Shown: positions 1 to 12,100 of the stretch, piece by piece
How the letters are laid out: each line of letters opens with the position of its first letter
How positions within the stretch are numbered: the stretch's first letter is position 1
Assembly: GCA_903813345.2 (NCBI GenBank)
Contig: CAIIXF020000001.1
Coordinates: 39,649,366-39,713,365, forward strand
Origin: Owenia fusiformis
Lineage: Eukaryota; Annelida; Polychaeta; Sabellida; Oweniidae
Direction of reading: 5' to 3'
DNA: 64,000 bases
Translations under genes and position numbers: made by a program
Notes under the pieces: generated by a model
Databases searched by the model: none
The model's input: the letters and a program-made list of their open reading frames with translations, nothing else
What the model was told of the DNA's origin: nothing

Positions 1-477
1 ACGAAGTTTACGGCTTCTAAATCGCACAATTATTGGCCTCGGTTTCCCATCTTTGCCTTTAATCCTATGAGCCACATCAATATCATCTTCGGTGACGATG
101 GTGTTTGGCATAATGGTGCTCAGCTTTGTAGATACAGCTTTAATGCAATCTTCATTTCGCTCATTAGTGTCATTTATACCATGGACAATGAGTTGGTCCT
201 TACGAGAGTACTGATTGTTCTTGTTAATGTCACTTTTCATGTTGTTTAAATCACCTTTCAAGTTGGACACTTCAGCATTCAGTGATTGGACATCTTCTCT
301 TAGCTTTGTGTTCTCAGCTTTGAGGGCATCAATGCTGGTTTTGAATAAAGTTTCCATTGCGCTGATGATATCGGCTTTGAGTGATGTCAAATCAGCTTTT
401 GTTACGACTTCATCAGGTATATCAGGTTCAGCTTCAGCAGATGTACTTTTAGTAGTGTTCCTATTCTTAGGCGGCAT
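1..477 (-). CDS. LINE ORF1 protein, N-terminal part (runs off window)
   Basis: An open frame of 159 codons reads leftwards from an ATG at 477-475 and is still open at base 1. The protein starts MPPKNRNTT. Residues about 20-90 form a heptad-rich, probably coiled-coil stretch (ADLTSLKADI, LKAENTKLREDVQSL, AEVSNLKGDL). It continues into an RRM-like segment with NQYSRKDQLIVHGI, DIDVAHRIKGK and RPIIVRFRSRK. This order (coiled coil, then a nucleic-acid-binding domain carrying the AHRI and RPIIVRF signatures) is that of non-LTR retrotransposon ORF1 proteins, which bind the element RNA. No break is visible in the part seen, so the copy may be young. ORF2 would lie beyond the left edge. The LINE clade cannot be told from this part. 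Confidence 0.85.
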   Translation of the reverse strand, partial: MPPKNRNTTKSTSAEAEPDIPDEVVTKADLTSLKADIISAMETLFKTSIDALKAENTKLREDVQSLNAEVSNLKGDLNNMKSDINKNNQYSRKDQLIVHGINDTNERNEDCIKAVSTKLSTIMPNTIVTEDDIDVAHRIKGKDGKPRPIIVRFRSRKLR

Positions 478-1133
478 GGTCAGCGAAGGGTTAATACAGT
501 GATAAAATGGCAAGTCCAGAAATCAAATATGTAAATCCGTAATTTATAGCTCAAAGATTTCATATATGTCCAGAAATATCGTGTATAATCCAGCATATAA
601 TGTTCATAAATATGGTTGGCCAGGTAATTTAGTGTAAATCCATCAAATAATCGCAAATAGTTGCAAAAACTTCACAGCCTTCCTTCTACTGTGTTTCCAC
701 TTAGGCAGCCATATTATCCATACTATCAGGCCTAAGCATTGGGCTAATATAAAAGCAACAACTTTTTTTGTTTTTTGAGAGATTATTAGTAAACCATGGA
801 TATTTAAAAATTCCATGCTTTATAAATTCCTGATCCAATCAAACCCAAATCGTCTTTAAAGGAAACTGATCCATTCGATTTTTTCCAAAAAGGTTATATT
901 GGGGACCGTCGTATCATTAAGCTTGCAATGTTTTTACAACCTAAACGTGAACGGAAAATATTTAAGCGATGCATTTATATGGGTGATTGGTCATACGTAT
1001 AGGTTGGCGTTTCGATTTTATATATGCAAGCTTAAACTCCCTAATATCAGATTAAAATTGCAATATCGTAAGTTGTTTCGGGATCCTAGTATTACGATCC
1101 TATTCACAACCCTGCCATCTATTTCTTATGTTT
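478..1133. other. Flank upstream of the LINE ORF1; no gene seen
   Basis: The first ~250 bases upstream of the ORF1 start probably belong to the LINE 5' UTR on the - strand, but no 5' boundary or target duplication could be found. An 80-codon frame at 899-1141 shows no recognisable family and no codon signature, so it is not called. Confidence 0.4.
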
Positions 1134-1175
1134 TTCACTAAAAGCTGCGGAAGACTTTCTGGTTTCTGTCAAAAC

Positions 1176-1298
1176 GAAGCTGAAGCACGAGACTGGTTGA
1201 ATTTTGCTGATAACAACATATATAACATACTGGTGGAGGTGTACACCAACAATCGTCCTGAACTTCAAGGAGAGTTGGCAGTTTGTACCTCATCGTAG
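1176..1298 (+). pseudogene. Possible ACE-like N-terminal exon relic
   Basis: One frame reads NEAEARDWLNFADNNIYNIL followed by VEVYTNN and stops at 1296-1298. The start resembles the beginning of M2 peptidase domains (the EAEA..FL..Y pattern before the first helix). The following W-x-Y-x-TNI part of the family is not clearly present, no good donor or acceptor was identified, and no later ACE-like exons follow before the real gene begins at 2959. It could be a relic of a neighbouring ACE paralogue or a chance match. Confidence 0.2.
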
Positions 1299-2107
1299 CG
1301 ATGTCTTGTCTGAAAATTGAATAAGATGTTACATTTTACGGACATTTAAGACAAATTAAATGTTGATTCGTTAATGAAAACACAGAATGAAATCCTGTGC
1401 TAAAGGCTGATATGTTATGATTATGTATTTTAATAGAAAATTAAAAATCTAGTTAAATTAAAAATTCAAATATGCAATCAAATGGATAAAATGTTGGTCC
1501 TTATAATGATTTCAACGGGATTTCAAAGATATACTATAGTATAGCGAACCCTCCATTCAGTAAATTGTTAAGTTTATATTAATTTTGTAGTCCATTGTGT
1601 TCTTGCATTCAAATACCAAATCTATGATAGCAGTTTGATAATGTCCCCGATTTTGTTGTCGCCTTTCAATCAGATACTCTTTATTGCATTAGCTTTTAAG
1701 AACATGTTCTTTGCAATACATTTTATAAAATTATATAAACACGAGGAGTGTGCATATTTGATCGATAAAGTGGAATATTCATGTGTTTATTTCTTTTGAA
1801 AGAAATACCCCAATGCGATTAAATGGAATATTCACGCGTCAATTCTAATTTAATGGAATACCCCAGGAATATCCATGTGTCAATTTTAATCAAAATGAAT
1901 ACCCTAATGACTAAATATAAGCTACGCACATTTGAATCAATTACGTTCGGTGAATTTATGGTATATTTTAGAAGAGGGATACATCCACTTTTAGGCCAAT
2001 CCGTGTCATACAATTTGGTGATACCGAAGTCAGGCTTTGTTGCGTTAGTATATTTAGAGAACGATTCAACATTTGTGGTATTTAGCCTCATTGTTATCTC
2101 AAACATA
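1299..2107. other. Intergenic, nothing firm
   Basis: AT-rich sequence. Around 1800-1900 the words TGGAATA and GAATACCCC recur several times, suggesting small degenerate repeats. Frames are open on both strands at about 1820-2130 but code for no recognisable protein. Confidence 0.4.
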
Positions 2108-2285
2108 CAGGGTGTGCTAGAACTCATTAGAACTTTTTGAGAGAAATATAAGGCATCTTTCTACTTTGTTACAGGCCCAGGCATATAACTTTTATATACT
2201 ACAAAAAAAACAATATTAGAAATACAACGGCTTGCGTCAACATTTGTTAAGTTTTACACAACAGTCAAAAATACGGGACACCCTG
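2108..2285. mobile_element. Short CAGGGTG-ended MITE candidate
   Basis: The interval begins ACAGGGTGT next to a TA and ends ACACCCTG followed by TA. The ends agree only over about 9-10 bases, so this could be two unrelated element ends that happen to face each other. Confidence 0.3.
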
Positions 2286-2958
2286 TATAATCACATTGTC
2301 TATTTACAATCTACATTGTGTAATGTTCTAAGGCCCACGTACGCAGGAAGGATATACTGATCTGACAATTGTTTTAATTTGTCCTTGTTCAGAAACAGAG
2401 CAGATGGTAACATAATTATTGTGTCCAATGAAGAAAATTCATATTCAATAAAGAAACGCTGCTGATAACACCTTATTTATTTCGAGAAATCTAAAAGTCT
2501 ATTGTATTTACTCCGCAGGGATTTTAATAACTTGAACTAGAAATTAATTAAAAATGATGATAACAGTAGATGAGTCAAGCCTGTTCCTTGCTACCCTTAG
2601 ATAAAGTATCCTCAACAACAGTTGTTCATTTTTCCGGATGTTTTTAATCAATTTTACAAACGAAGATAAAACGTGATTGATATCATATGTAATAAACATT
2701 CGTGCGATAATTATTGTATCTCTGTGCGTTTTATTGTTTAACTAATTGATAATGTTAGTTATTTGAATTTTATTACTTTTTGGTATAGCAGATATAAAAC
2801 TAATTGATGGAACAATGTTACATGCATTAGCTTAAAGCACTGACAATGAAAGATGCTGTATCTGTATACAATAACTATATAACTGATGATTGAACCTGAT
2901 GATTGAACGATTTATCTATTTATCGTTGCACACAACTCTCAGGATATAGTTGGACAAT
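2286..2958. other. Upstream region of the ACE-like gene
   Basis: AT-rich, with no coding signal. A TATAAAA at 2793-2799 lies about 160 bases before the start codon and could be a TATA box, but such words are common in sequence this AT-rich. Confidence 0.3.
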
Positions 2959-3166
2959 ATGCAAGCTCAGAACTATAGCGTTTTTATCCTAATGCTTTTG
3001 CTCTTGCCTTTTACACATGGATTATCACAGAATCGGGTAGCAAGGCGAGTAAAGATGTTGCTAGAATCAGGAAATGAATTGACGTTTGATGATTTAAATG
3101 ACATGCGGTCTGTTCAAAAACGCATAGTCAAGAGACAAGCAGATAACAACGTTAATGATATAGACT
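2959..3166 (+). CDS. ACE-like gene exon 1 (signal peptide and pro-region)
   Basis: The ATG at 2959 starts [21 protein letters not shown], a clear signal peptide with likely cleavage near THG-LSQ. An acidic/basic pro-region follows ([15 protein letters not shown], then [10 protein letters not shown]). The donor GACT|GTAAGT at 3166/3167 leaves phase 1. A second GT (GTATGT) at 3171 is less consistent with the rest of the gene. Confidence 0.85.
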
Positions 3167-6100
3167 GTAAGTATGTAATTGAGATTATGAGCACAAAGTA
3201 GTATGACAACGAGCACAAAGTGCAAATAGAAGTACAGGGTGTTACGTTTTTAAAATGCTTCGTGTATAAAATTAGAGTCATAAAGTTATTTCGAATTGTT
3301 TTGATAAAATAAGCAAGCATTAATTGGCGCACACTGAATTATAAATGGAACATTATCAGATATCAAAATGATTTATCTTTTAAATTGTTTGTTGTCAAGC
3401 TAGCGTTTTGCATCTTGCATGTTAGGCAGGTTCTAACATTTTACCATTTAATTTTGAACAAGTATTTCTGGTATGATGTCTTTAAAAACCTTTCCAATAT
3501 ATATTTTCTCTCCAATATGGCGTCATACGAGTATTTGTGTCAATAATTGAGTGTATTTGAAAGTACAGAGTGATTCAGAAATAGTATCGAAGATATCGCT
3601 ATTTTGGTGCCACTGCATGAATCTTCTCAAAACTTTCGAAACAGTATTATGCTAATTTCTTAAGATTAAAGTTTCTACTATTTGATTGGCTTATTTTGTG
3701 GTTTTCATGGTAACCTGGTGTGACATCATCCGGGGCAAATTCAATTTTGCAAGAGAAATAATCATTTTCTCCACTTGATAAACCTAACTGAATTTCAATA
3801 ACCAAGCATCATAATAACATATACACTACTACCACACCGAGCACAGTCTTCCTGACGACCAGTGCAGTGGAGGAACTGGAACTGCCACAACCTGAGCATG
3901 CCCAATAATCCCCCTGTATCGCTCGAGGTGAATTTTGATAGAATGAACTTAAAAAGAAGCTAACCTTGAATTAAATTATCAAACTTCATATGGTTTAAGC
4001 AAAGATGTAATTGGAGCACTTCAAAAAATGAGTTCCCGCGGATTTCGAGATGTTTGCAGAGTGTGACCAATGACATGAAAAAACAATCAAATAGTAGAAG
4101 TAGAAGAATTACTCCTGGGATACTAAGTATACTCAATAATGTCTGTGAGACATCTGTGCCTAAACGCCAAAGACCCTACATACATTTCTGACTGCAGATT
4201 CAGAAACGTTTCCATAATTTTGATCCCTAACATGTTGAATTTGGAAAACTTTTTTGTTGACCTATTTTTCGGACAAGATATCTTAAAATCGGTAGGAGTG
4301 ATCAAATAACGGATGGTTCACTTATTAAAGGGCTTTTAAGGCTACATGTTGGAAACATGATAAATTAATTAGGATAGATAACGACAACGATAATCGACAG
4401 AATGTTAGAAACGTAAGATTTGACCTAGTTCCTGACATTTGAGCTAAATAATTTGATAACTTGCCGGGAGGAAGAAAGAAAGCAACAGAGAAATAAAAAA
4501 AACTGGGAACAGCAATTGACTCGAGCTCCAGATCTACTGTTCTTATGTCACATAAACTCGAGAATCTCTCTCTTATGCAGTCAGAAGTGGCTCAAAATTT
4601 AAAGGCAGAATCTGATCTATAGGGGGTTGGCAAGATGTAACAACTTTTATTCCATCTCTTTGTCGCCATATTGTCTCGACTACAAGCTTGCAACAATGGG
4701 CAGGACTGGTGGTATTGGTATATCTCACAAGTAAAGCATCGATCACGAGTCTTACACCTACATTCTTGTCATTACTTAATTCAGCTGCTTGTGTCTTAGT
4801 AGATTATTTCAAAATGTAATTGATAGAACGTGTTTTGATTTCCAATAACTAGATCTGATAGATAAAACCGTCAACTATGAAAATACAATCGTACATTATT
4901 ATTAGTTATTGTAATGAGAAACTATATTAATATACCAGGTCGTTCAATAAGTTCACGGAAAATGCTCTCATTTCAGTTCTTTCAATAAGTTCACGAAAAA
5001 ATGCTCTCATTTAAATGATTTTTGAGATTTTCTCATGATATATTCACACAATGTATAAAAAACACTTTCTGATTGATTTTCAAAATATCAGCATCTGTAA
5101 TTTGATTGGTCAAGATAAGGGTTACTCTCGTAACTTGACTTTTGGGTTGGCGGGGCACTTTTTACGTCACACAATTTACCATTACAGAAATCTATCAATA
5201 TGTACAAATGAAGGATACCTATTGTTCTTATTTAAATTACAAATTTTCGGAGGGAAAAATGTTCATAGTTTTCATAAACATTTTTGATATCCTGCTACTC
5301 AATGCTTTACCACCGGGCCAGAAAATCAACAAAGAATAATGCTATGGTAAGTTGATTAATACAACCATTCAGCCAAACTCTAAATTTTTCCATCAGGATA
5401 ATGCACCAGTCACATTGCTAAAACACCATCACAAATAACTGGCAAAATAGATGGCAACGCTGCCCCAAGTTAAATACTCTCCAGATGAAGCAATCCTCCA
5501 TTTTGCTGTTTCCACTAGGATGGAGGATGAGGTGCACTTTATGGAACAATGGCCCTTCAAACAAGTTTTCCAGATGGCTTCAGAGCACTGTATCGTCAAT
5601 AGGTTGAATGCCAGCGACTGTGCATTAAACATGAGGGAGAATATTTCTAAAAGATTATTGGACAATAGTTGGACTATTGTATAAAATAATATCATGTACA
5701 AGTAGAAAGCGGAGAAGAAATTCATGTGATATACTCATAAACTGCCTACTATTATGTATTGGAACAGCTAGATGTCTTTTTGAAATATTTTACCTTGAAA
5801 TTATTATATTGCCAAGGTAGTCTAAATCAATTTCCCTGAATCTAGGTCAGAGCAAAAATGCCCGTTCATTCAGCTCAATGTTGGCTAAACTGCAATACTG
5901 TATCCCTAGAGTTTAGAAAGTGGCATGGAATGCCTGGATACGAGGGTTGTCCAAAAAGCCTTGACATATTTGCAAATAAACATCTAACCATGAAGTGCAG
6001 GTATACAAATAATTTGTTATTTCAATATATTCAGTACATTCAGAGCCATGGTGTTCTACGCTAGCTGATAGGTTGCAGGACTACAGTGATAAAAAGAAGG

Positions 6101-9100
6101 ACAATTCTAATATGATAAGCAAAGCATCTTGGAGCTGGCAGATGAAAACATATAATATGGCTGATATATTAGGGGTAAGTAATTCCTTTGATGACCAACT
6201 ACTCGTGACGAACCGTTTATCCAAAATATTCATCGAGCTTATCCGTGTGATGTGGGGCTTGCTAATGTATTGTTTTGCAGGCTATTGCAGGGAATAAGAA
6301 TTTTACAAAATGGCAGAACAAGTTCCTTAATGAGATAAGAAACTGTACGTGCGAAAAAGAAGTAACTCCAGACATATGTAGGCAAAGGGAATTAATACTA
6401 GAATCAACCAATTTGAAACCCCAGAATGAAACCTTAAACAGGTGAGTTACAGCATCCTCACCGATCCAAATCTATGGACAATACACACTGCAAAATTGAT
6501 TGTAAGATGAACTGGTTTTGTCCACCATAAAATGAAATATTTGTTTAATATCCTTACTCAGATAAAACACCAAAGAAATATATCCAAAATGGCAATACAT
6601 TCATTTATCGTATGATCTGTAAAATGAAGCCCTCTGATTGGTCAGTTCTTGTACTGTACCAATCTGTATTGCTACTGAGATTGGCCCCGTTGATCATCTC
6701 CGTCGCAATACAGAAAATATTGGTACGGAGAGGATAATCTCAGTAGCAATACAGAGGATCACGCGATAAAAACGTTATTGAATGATTTGACTTCGTCTCG
6801 TTACAATACAGAATTTCTCGAGCAGAATATATCCTGTATTGCACTTCAAATAATTCAATAACTTATATAATCGCTGTTTTTATAATTTAGTTTGTAAAAT
6901 CAAAAACAACAAGTCCTGTTGTAAAACACATTTTGAATAAGACTTCACGTATGTGTATTGATATATCTACATGAAGATTTATTGATATATTACTTTAAGT
7001 GAATTGAATGATCTTACAACTGCGATGCAAGCTGCTTATGATGGCGGCAAAGTGGATGTTAGCGGAAAAAATCTAGATTTTGATGATTTGATCGATGTTA
7101 TGGGAAGGTCCAGAGATTATGATGAACTTGCAAGAATTTGGAAAGACTGGCGAGATCAGACCGGGAGGCAAATGAGGGATATTTTTCCACGAACAGTTGA
7201 ACTCTTAAATATTGCAGCAAGAGAAGCAGGTGATATGCAAATGTCAGAATTTAAGTTGCCAAATTTAAAACAAGAGCAAAAGTTTTGGATAAAAAGCAAT
7301 TATTCTCGAATAGATATACATGTATAATCGTAAAGTAAGGTTCATCCGAAAGTACGTACCTATTTTCAGACTACAGTGATTATGGTGAATTTGCGAGAAA
7401 GACGTACAAGGACGGAGATCCTGATTATGATGTAGTTGAACGAGTGGACGCGCTCTACGGAGACATATGCTACCTTTATAAACTCCTTCATTTATATGCC
7501 AAATTTAAACTAAAAGCAAAATATGGAAACAAATATAAAGATGAAGATTTTAGGAATGATTGTATACCCGCTCATATATTAGGTAAGTGTGGAAGCACAA
7601 ATGGTGTCGAAAACCAATGAGTTCCCTTGTGCAATGTAAGGCGAATTAAATTCTTTTAATGAGAATAAACTGGTCTTGAAAATCCTGGTTAATAAAATAT
7701 TGTGGCTGTTTTGAATATCTGATAAAAAATATTAGAACACCTGTTGCACCTGTAGGTAAATCAACTAATGAACATGGGTTTTAAAAAGGAATATCGTTGA
7801 ATTACAATAAAATATCGAAGAGTGAGTATTAATTAACTGATCAGTGAATGAATAGAAAACCTACACATTTGCTTATTTTATAACATATGGATTTTGATAG
7901 ATAATAATAATAGCCATTGATACTATTGTACAGGGTGGGGCAGAGAAAACGTCTATATTTTTGTTTTTGTAATATCTTTGCTGATACGTTGGGAATATCC
8001 ATATTAGAAAGATATTTCAATATCCAACAAGATGACGTATGGCTCATAAAATATGAATGGCTATTAGTGACTTCATGAGAGTGTCCGTATCATGGGGTAG
8101 GAACAGTAGAAAACAAGATTTTGAAATATGTTTTGAGCTTATTGCATAATATCACATTGCTTAAAGAGGCTCCATGCCATAGGATAGGACTATCAAGACC
8201 CCTTTGGACTTTTTTTTGCATATTGAGTTTCACCACATTTATACCCATTTACTTACTAAAGAAGAAGTTTCAAATCCCCCTCTTTCAGTGTTAATTTTGC
8301 GATTGTGCTGGCAAATCTTATTATTTTCGAAGAAATTAATTCAATCTGAAGTTTGAATATACCGGGAAAGTCCTCTTGTTATCTGATTGGTCGTTGAATT
8401 TGTTTATCATAAACCTGATTGGCTACCTGGTTCAATGCGCTTCTGGGCGCTTGTGTGACTCAATGGGGATTCCCCTCGCTAGCCGAGAAATCGATTGTGT
8501 TTAATTCTGGAGTTTTGTTGTTCTGTTGATTAATTTCCAATATTTCGGCAATAATATACCCAATGAGTTATTCTCAAGATATATCCATTGGCTGTGATAT
8601 ATTATATGAGCAATAACAATAGGACATCATTGATTGTCTGAGGGAGAAACCTATGGCATAATGCATCTTTAATCAACACTTTTAGGCTTATACAATATAA
8701 AAAAGTATTGGAGTTAATTGTATGAGTAAGTGTTCAACTATTTGATAAGACTTCATTATATTATTTAAGGCTATATTGCCAATACCTACCAAAATGGCAA
8801 AAGAACTCAAAAATATTGCATTTGCAAATCAATTTTCTTTCATTTGATATATGAATCAACAATTTTGACCTTCTATGCGTAGTATCATATTCCCAAAGCT
8901 GACAAAGGGGTTCTATCTGTCTGGTCAGTTTTTAGCATTCTGTATTCAGCAATTATTGATAAATTGATAAATTGATTTTGAACCCTGTGGTAATCGAAAT
9001 GATATCTTAAAACGAACACTCCTTTATATGAAATTAATTATATATCATTTTGTTAGAAATTGAATTGTCTTTCCAATGATATATGTTTTATACATTAGTC

Positions 9101-12100
9101 TGTAATATCAACAACGTTGTAGCATAAGCAAAAATATGGACGTTTTTCGGCCCACCCTGAAATTTAGAAATGCTGCTAAAAATGTTGTAAATTGGTTTAA
9201 AAAGACATTGAAATGTGTATACTTTAGGACATTAAGATGATGGTAGTTGTCCTTCCTCGGTACATATATTCTCTTGATTGCTTTGTCATAAGAATAAATA
9301 ATAGTAGTGCTCGCGTGGGTCAGTCTCATGCAACTGATGTACATTCGCATGAATATGGATAATAACAGTGCAGTATGATACAGGGTGACAAAAAAACCTG
9401 GAACCCACTTAAGTCTTAATATCTTCGTCAATTATGCATATTGGGCTTAGTTATTTGGTACATGTATGTATAGTCAACTGAATGTCAATTTTTTGCATTC
9501 TTGATCCATTAATCTCTAAATGAGGCACGATTAGATAATGTGCTCCATATGTGCACCACGACGTTAGATGCAGAGCTGGATTCTTCTTGCAAAATTGTCA
9601 ATGACCCGACTTCATTCATTTCTGTCTATCTCTCTTATTAGTCTTCCAATGTTGAGTTTGAGGTCATCAATGGTCAGTGGACTATCTGTATACACATTAT
9701 CCTTGAGATACCCCCACAGATAAAAATTTGGGGGTTGAAATCAGGGGAGTTGGGGGGGGGGGCAGGTGTGGCGGGTATGGTGACTGATTAAGCAATCACC
9801 AAAGTGAGCCTGAAGCCATCGAATGGATTCATTTGAGGTGTGGGGTGTGGCACCATCTTGTTGGAACCATTGCTGGTCTCTTCTCAAGTCACGTCGTCTA
9901 CCCAGCCCTTTCCAAAACTTTTGAATGTTATAGGGATGTAACGTTCTGAGTTGACTGTTGAGTTGTCTTGAGTTTTGTCAGACCTCTCTCTCCCCACTTT
10001 TTTTCTTTGTTGGTTTTACAGTTCCTTCTGAATCAAACTTCTGTACAAGCCCAACGATCTGTGACTTGCAAGGGGTTCTTCTTGCCCTGTGATCTCTCCT
10101 ATAGGCAGTTTGTGTCGCTTTATAGGATTTTGTCTCGATATGCTTTCTCACAATATAAGTCCTTTTCTTCTGTCGTCCATGGCATGATTAATATCTAAGC
10201 TACAGTACTCATTATGGTGTCATTTTGTCATGCATTCAGTCTAGTTTCTACACTGAAGAAATGAAGAATGCAGGTATAATACTTCCCGAGAAATTTGATG
10301 ATTTATGGGTTCCAGTTTTTTTGTCACCCTGTATATTCTAGGAGAATTGAACGGCATCAAGTCGACTAATATCTATGATATATGTTCTAGGAGAAATGTA
10401 TGGTAACGATTTGACTAATATGTATGATATATTCCAAGAGAAATGTATGGCAACGATTGGACTAATTACTATGATATATTCCTGGGAAAATGTATGGCAA
10501 CGAGTTGACTAATATGTGTGATATATTCCAGGAGAAATGTACGGACTCCATTGGACTAATATCTATGATATATTGAAGATTTCACCAGACATAACTGGAG
10601 CAGATGTGACAGAACATCTTCAGGAGAACAATTTTACGGCTATCAAGATGGCCCGATTGGCTGAAGAATTTTTTGTTCGCTTAGGATTTGACAACATGAC
10701 GGAACAATTTTGGAACCATTCAGTATTTAAAAGACCTACACATATAAACGTATCATCTTCATTTTGTCATGCATCAGCTACTAATCTGTTTAAAGATGAT
10801 TACAGGTGCGTACTTGAATCAGTAACTGACATTTTAAAACATAGCTATATAATGGTATAAATCTTTTTTTCAGGTTAGAATTTGACTTCCTTCGTCATTA
10901 ACTCCTATATTTGAGCGTAGTTTTCAAAAAAATCCGAAATTTTGTGATATAGAATTAACCTAATTTTTCGATGTCGATAAAATGTTTATATAGGAAATAT
11001 TTTTTTGAGAAAGTGAAAATTCATGAATGTTGATCTGGTCAAATCGAACGCTTTCATAAAAAATAAATCAATAAAGCACGAAATATAGAAGATAATCTCT
11101 CAAAATCAAACATCTAGAGCTGGGTGGCCTAATTGTGACGTCACTTTAAGTAATTCATCCAGTGATCGCAAATCATCAATTGAACAAAATCTTTGAAAGT
11201 TTGACACAAAAAAGTCAAGATGTGTCGTCTATTCTTTGCAGGCACACCGGGATTCTATACAATGCAACCCACATTTTGCAACATAATTTAAAAAATGTAT
11301 AATGATTTATCAATGACAACTATACAATTTTGTAATCAATTGAATGATTTCCCCTGAAAATACAAGCAAAACTCAAAAGTAATTACAAAAGTTATGTTTC
11401 AAAAGGTGGTGGCATTTTTTGTGTAGAATTCTGGTGTGTCTGCAAAGGAATGGACGACATTTAGAGTGCATCTTGAGATGCTCGTAAAAATGCATCTAGT
11501 TGATTGTCATCTGAAACTTCTGTGAAGTTGCTCCATGGAGCCTAGTTTGAATGTGCTTAATATTTCAGATATCCAGCAGACAAAAACGTTATGCAACGTT
11601 ATGTGGGTGGCATTGTTGGTGTCACCCTGTAGAAAAGTGCAAAATCAAACAAAACATATAACATTAAACAATAAATTAAATATTCGAATAAAGACACCAT
11701 ATTTTTGAATAATGCAAGCGCCTGTATGCGTTACATGTACGTCACTTCAAGTCACTTTTGTTTTATAGCTTACCAATATTATCACAAGATTATGATAATA
11801 ATTGTTCGTTGCTGAGTTTGAAGCTAATAAATTACATTTATAAAAAGTAAATATACATTGCAGGCTTAGAATGTGTACAAATGTCAATTCCAATGATCTG
11901 TTTACCATTTACCACGAAATGGGTCACATTGCTTACTTCGCAGCCTATAAGGATCAGCCATATATTTACTCCGAGGGGGCTAATCCAGGATTCCACGAGG
12001 CTGTTGGAGACACAATGTCTTTGCTTAGCAGTAACCCAAAGATGCTTAACTACTCTGGGTTTCTTGGAGGAAAATGGAAATTGCAAAATGAAACAAGTAA

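Larger units (their letters stand above)
3167..6064 (+). other. ACE-like gene intron 1
   Basis: 2.9-kb intron. It contains an orphan transposon end (3235), weak inverted arms around 3672 and 4098 (CTACTATTTGATT and its complement), a mariner transposase relic (4941-5690) and another mariner-like end (5941). The 3' splice site is either TTCAG|TA at 6034/6035 (better pyrimidine tract) or CTAG|CT at 6064/6065. Both keep frame from exon 1. Confidence 0.6.

Noticed and set aside
899-1141. 80-codon + strand frame
   Set aside because: No recognisable domain, no splice or start context; chance frame in AT-rich DNA.
1819-2140. About 100-codon frames on both strands
   Set aside because: Overlapping opposite frames with repeated words and no family resemblance.
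3167-6086. Splicing exon 1 (to 3170) to an acceptor at 6087
   Set aside because: In frame, but it removes the conserved DY whose spacing to the first Trp matches ACE.
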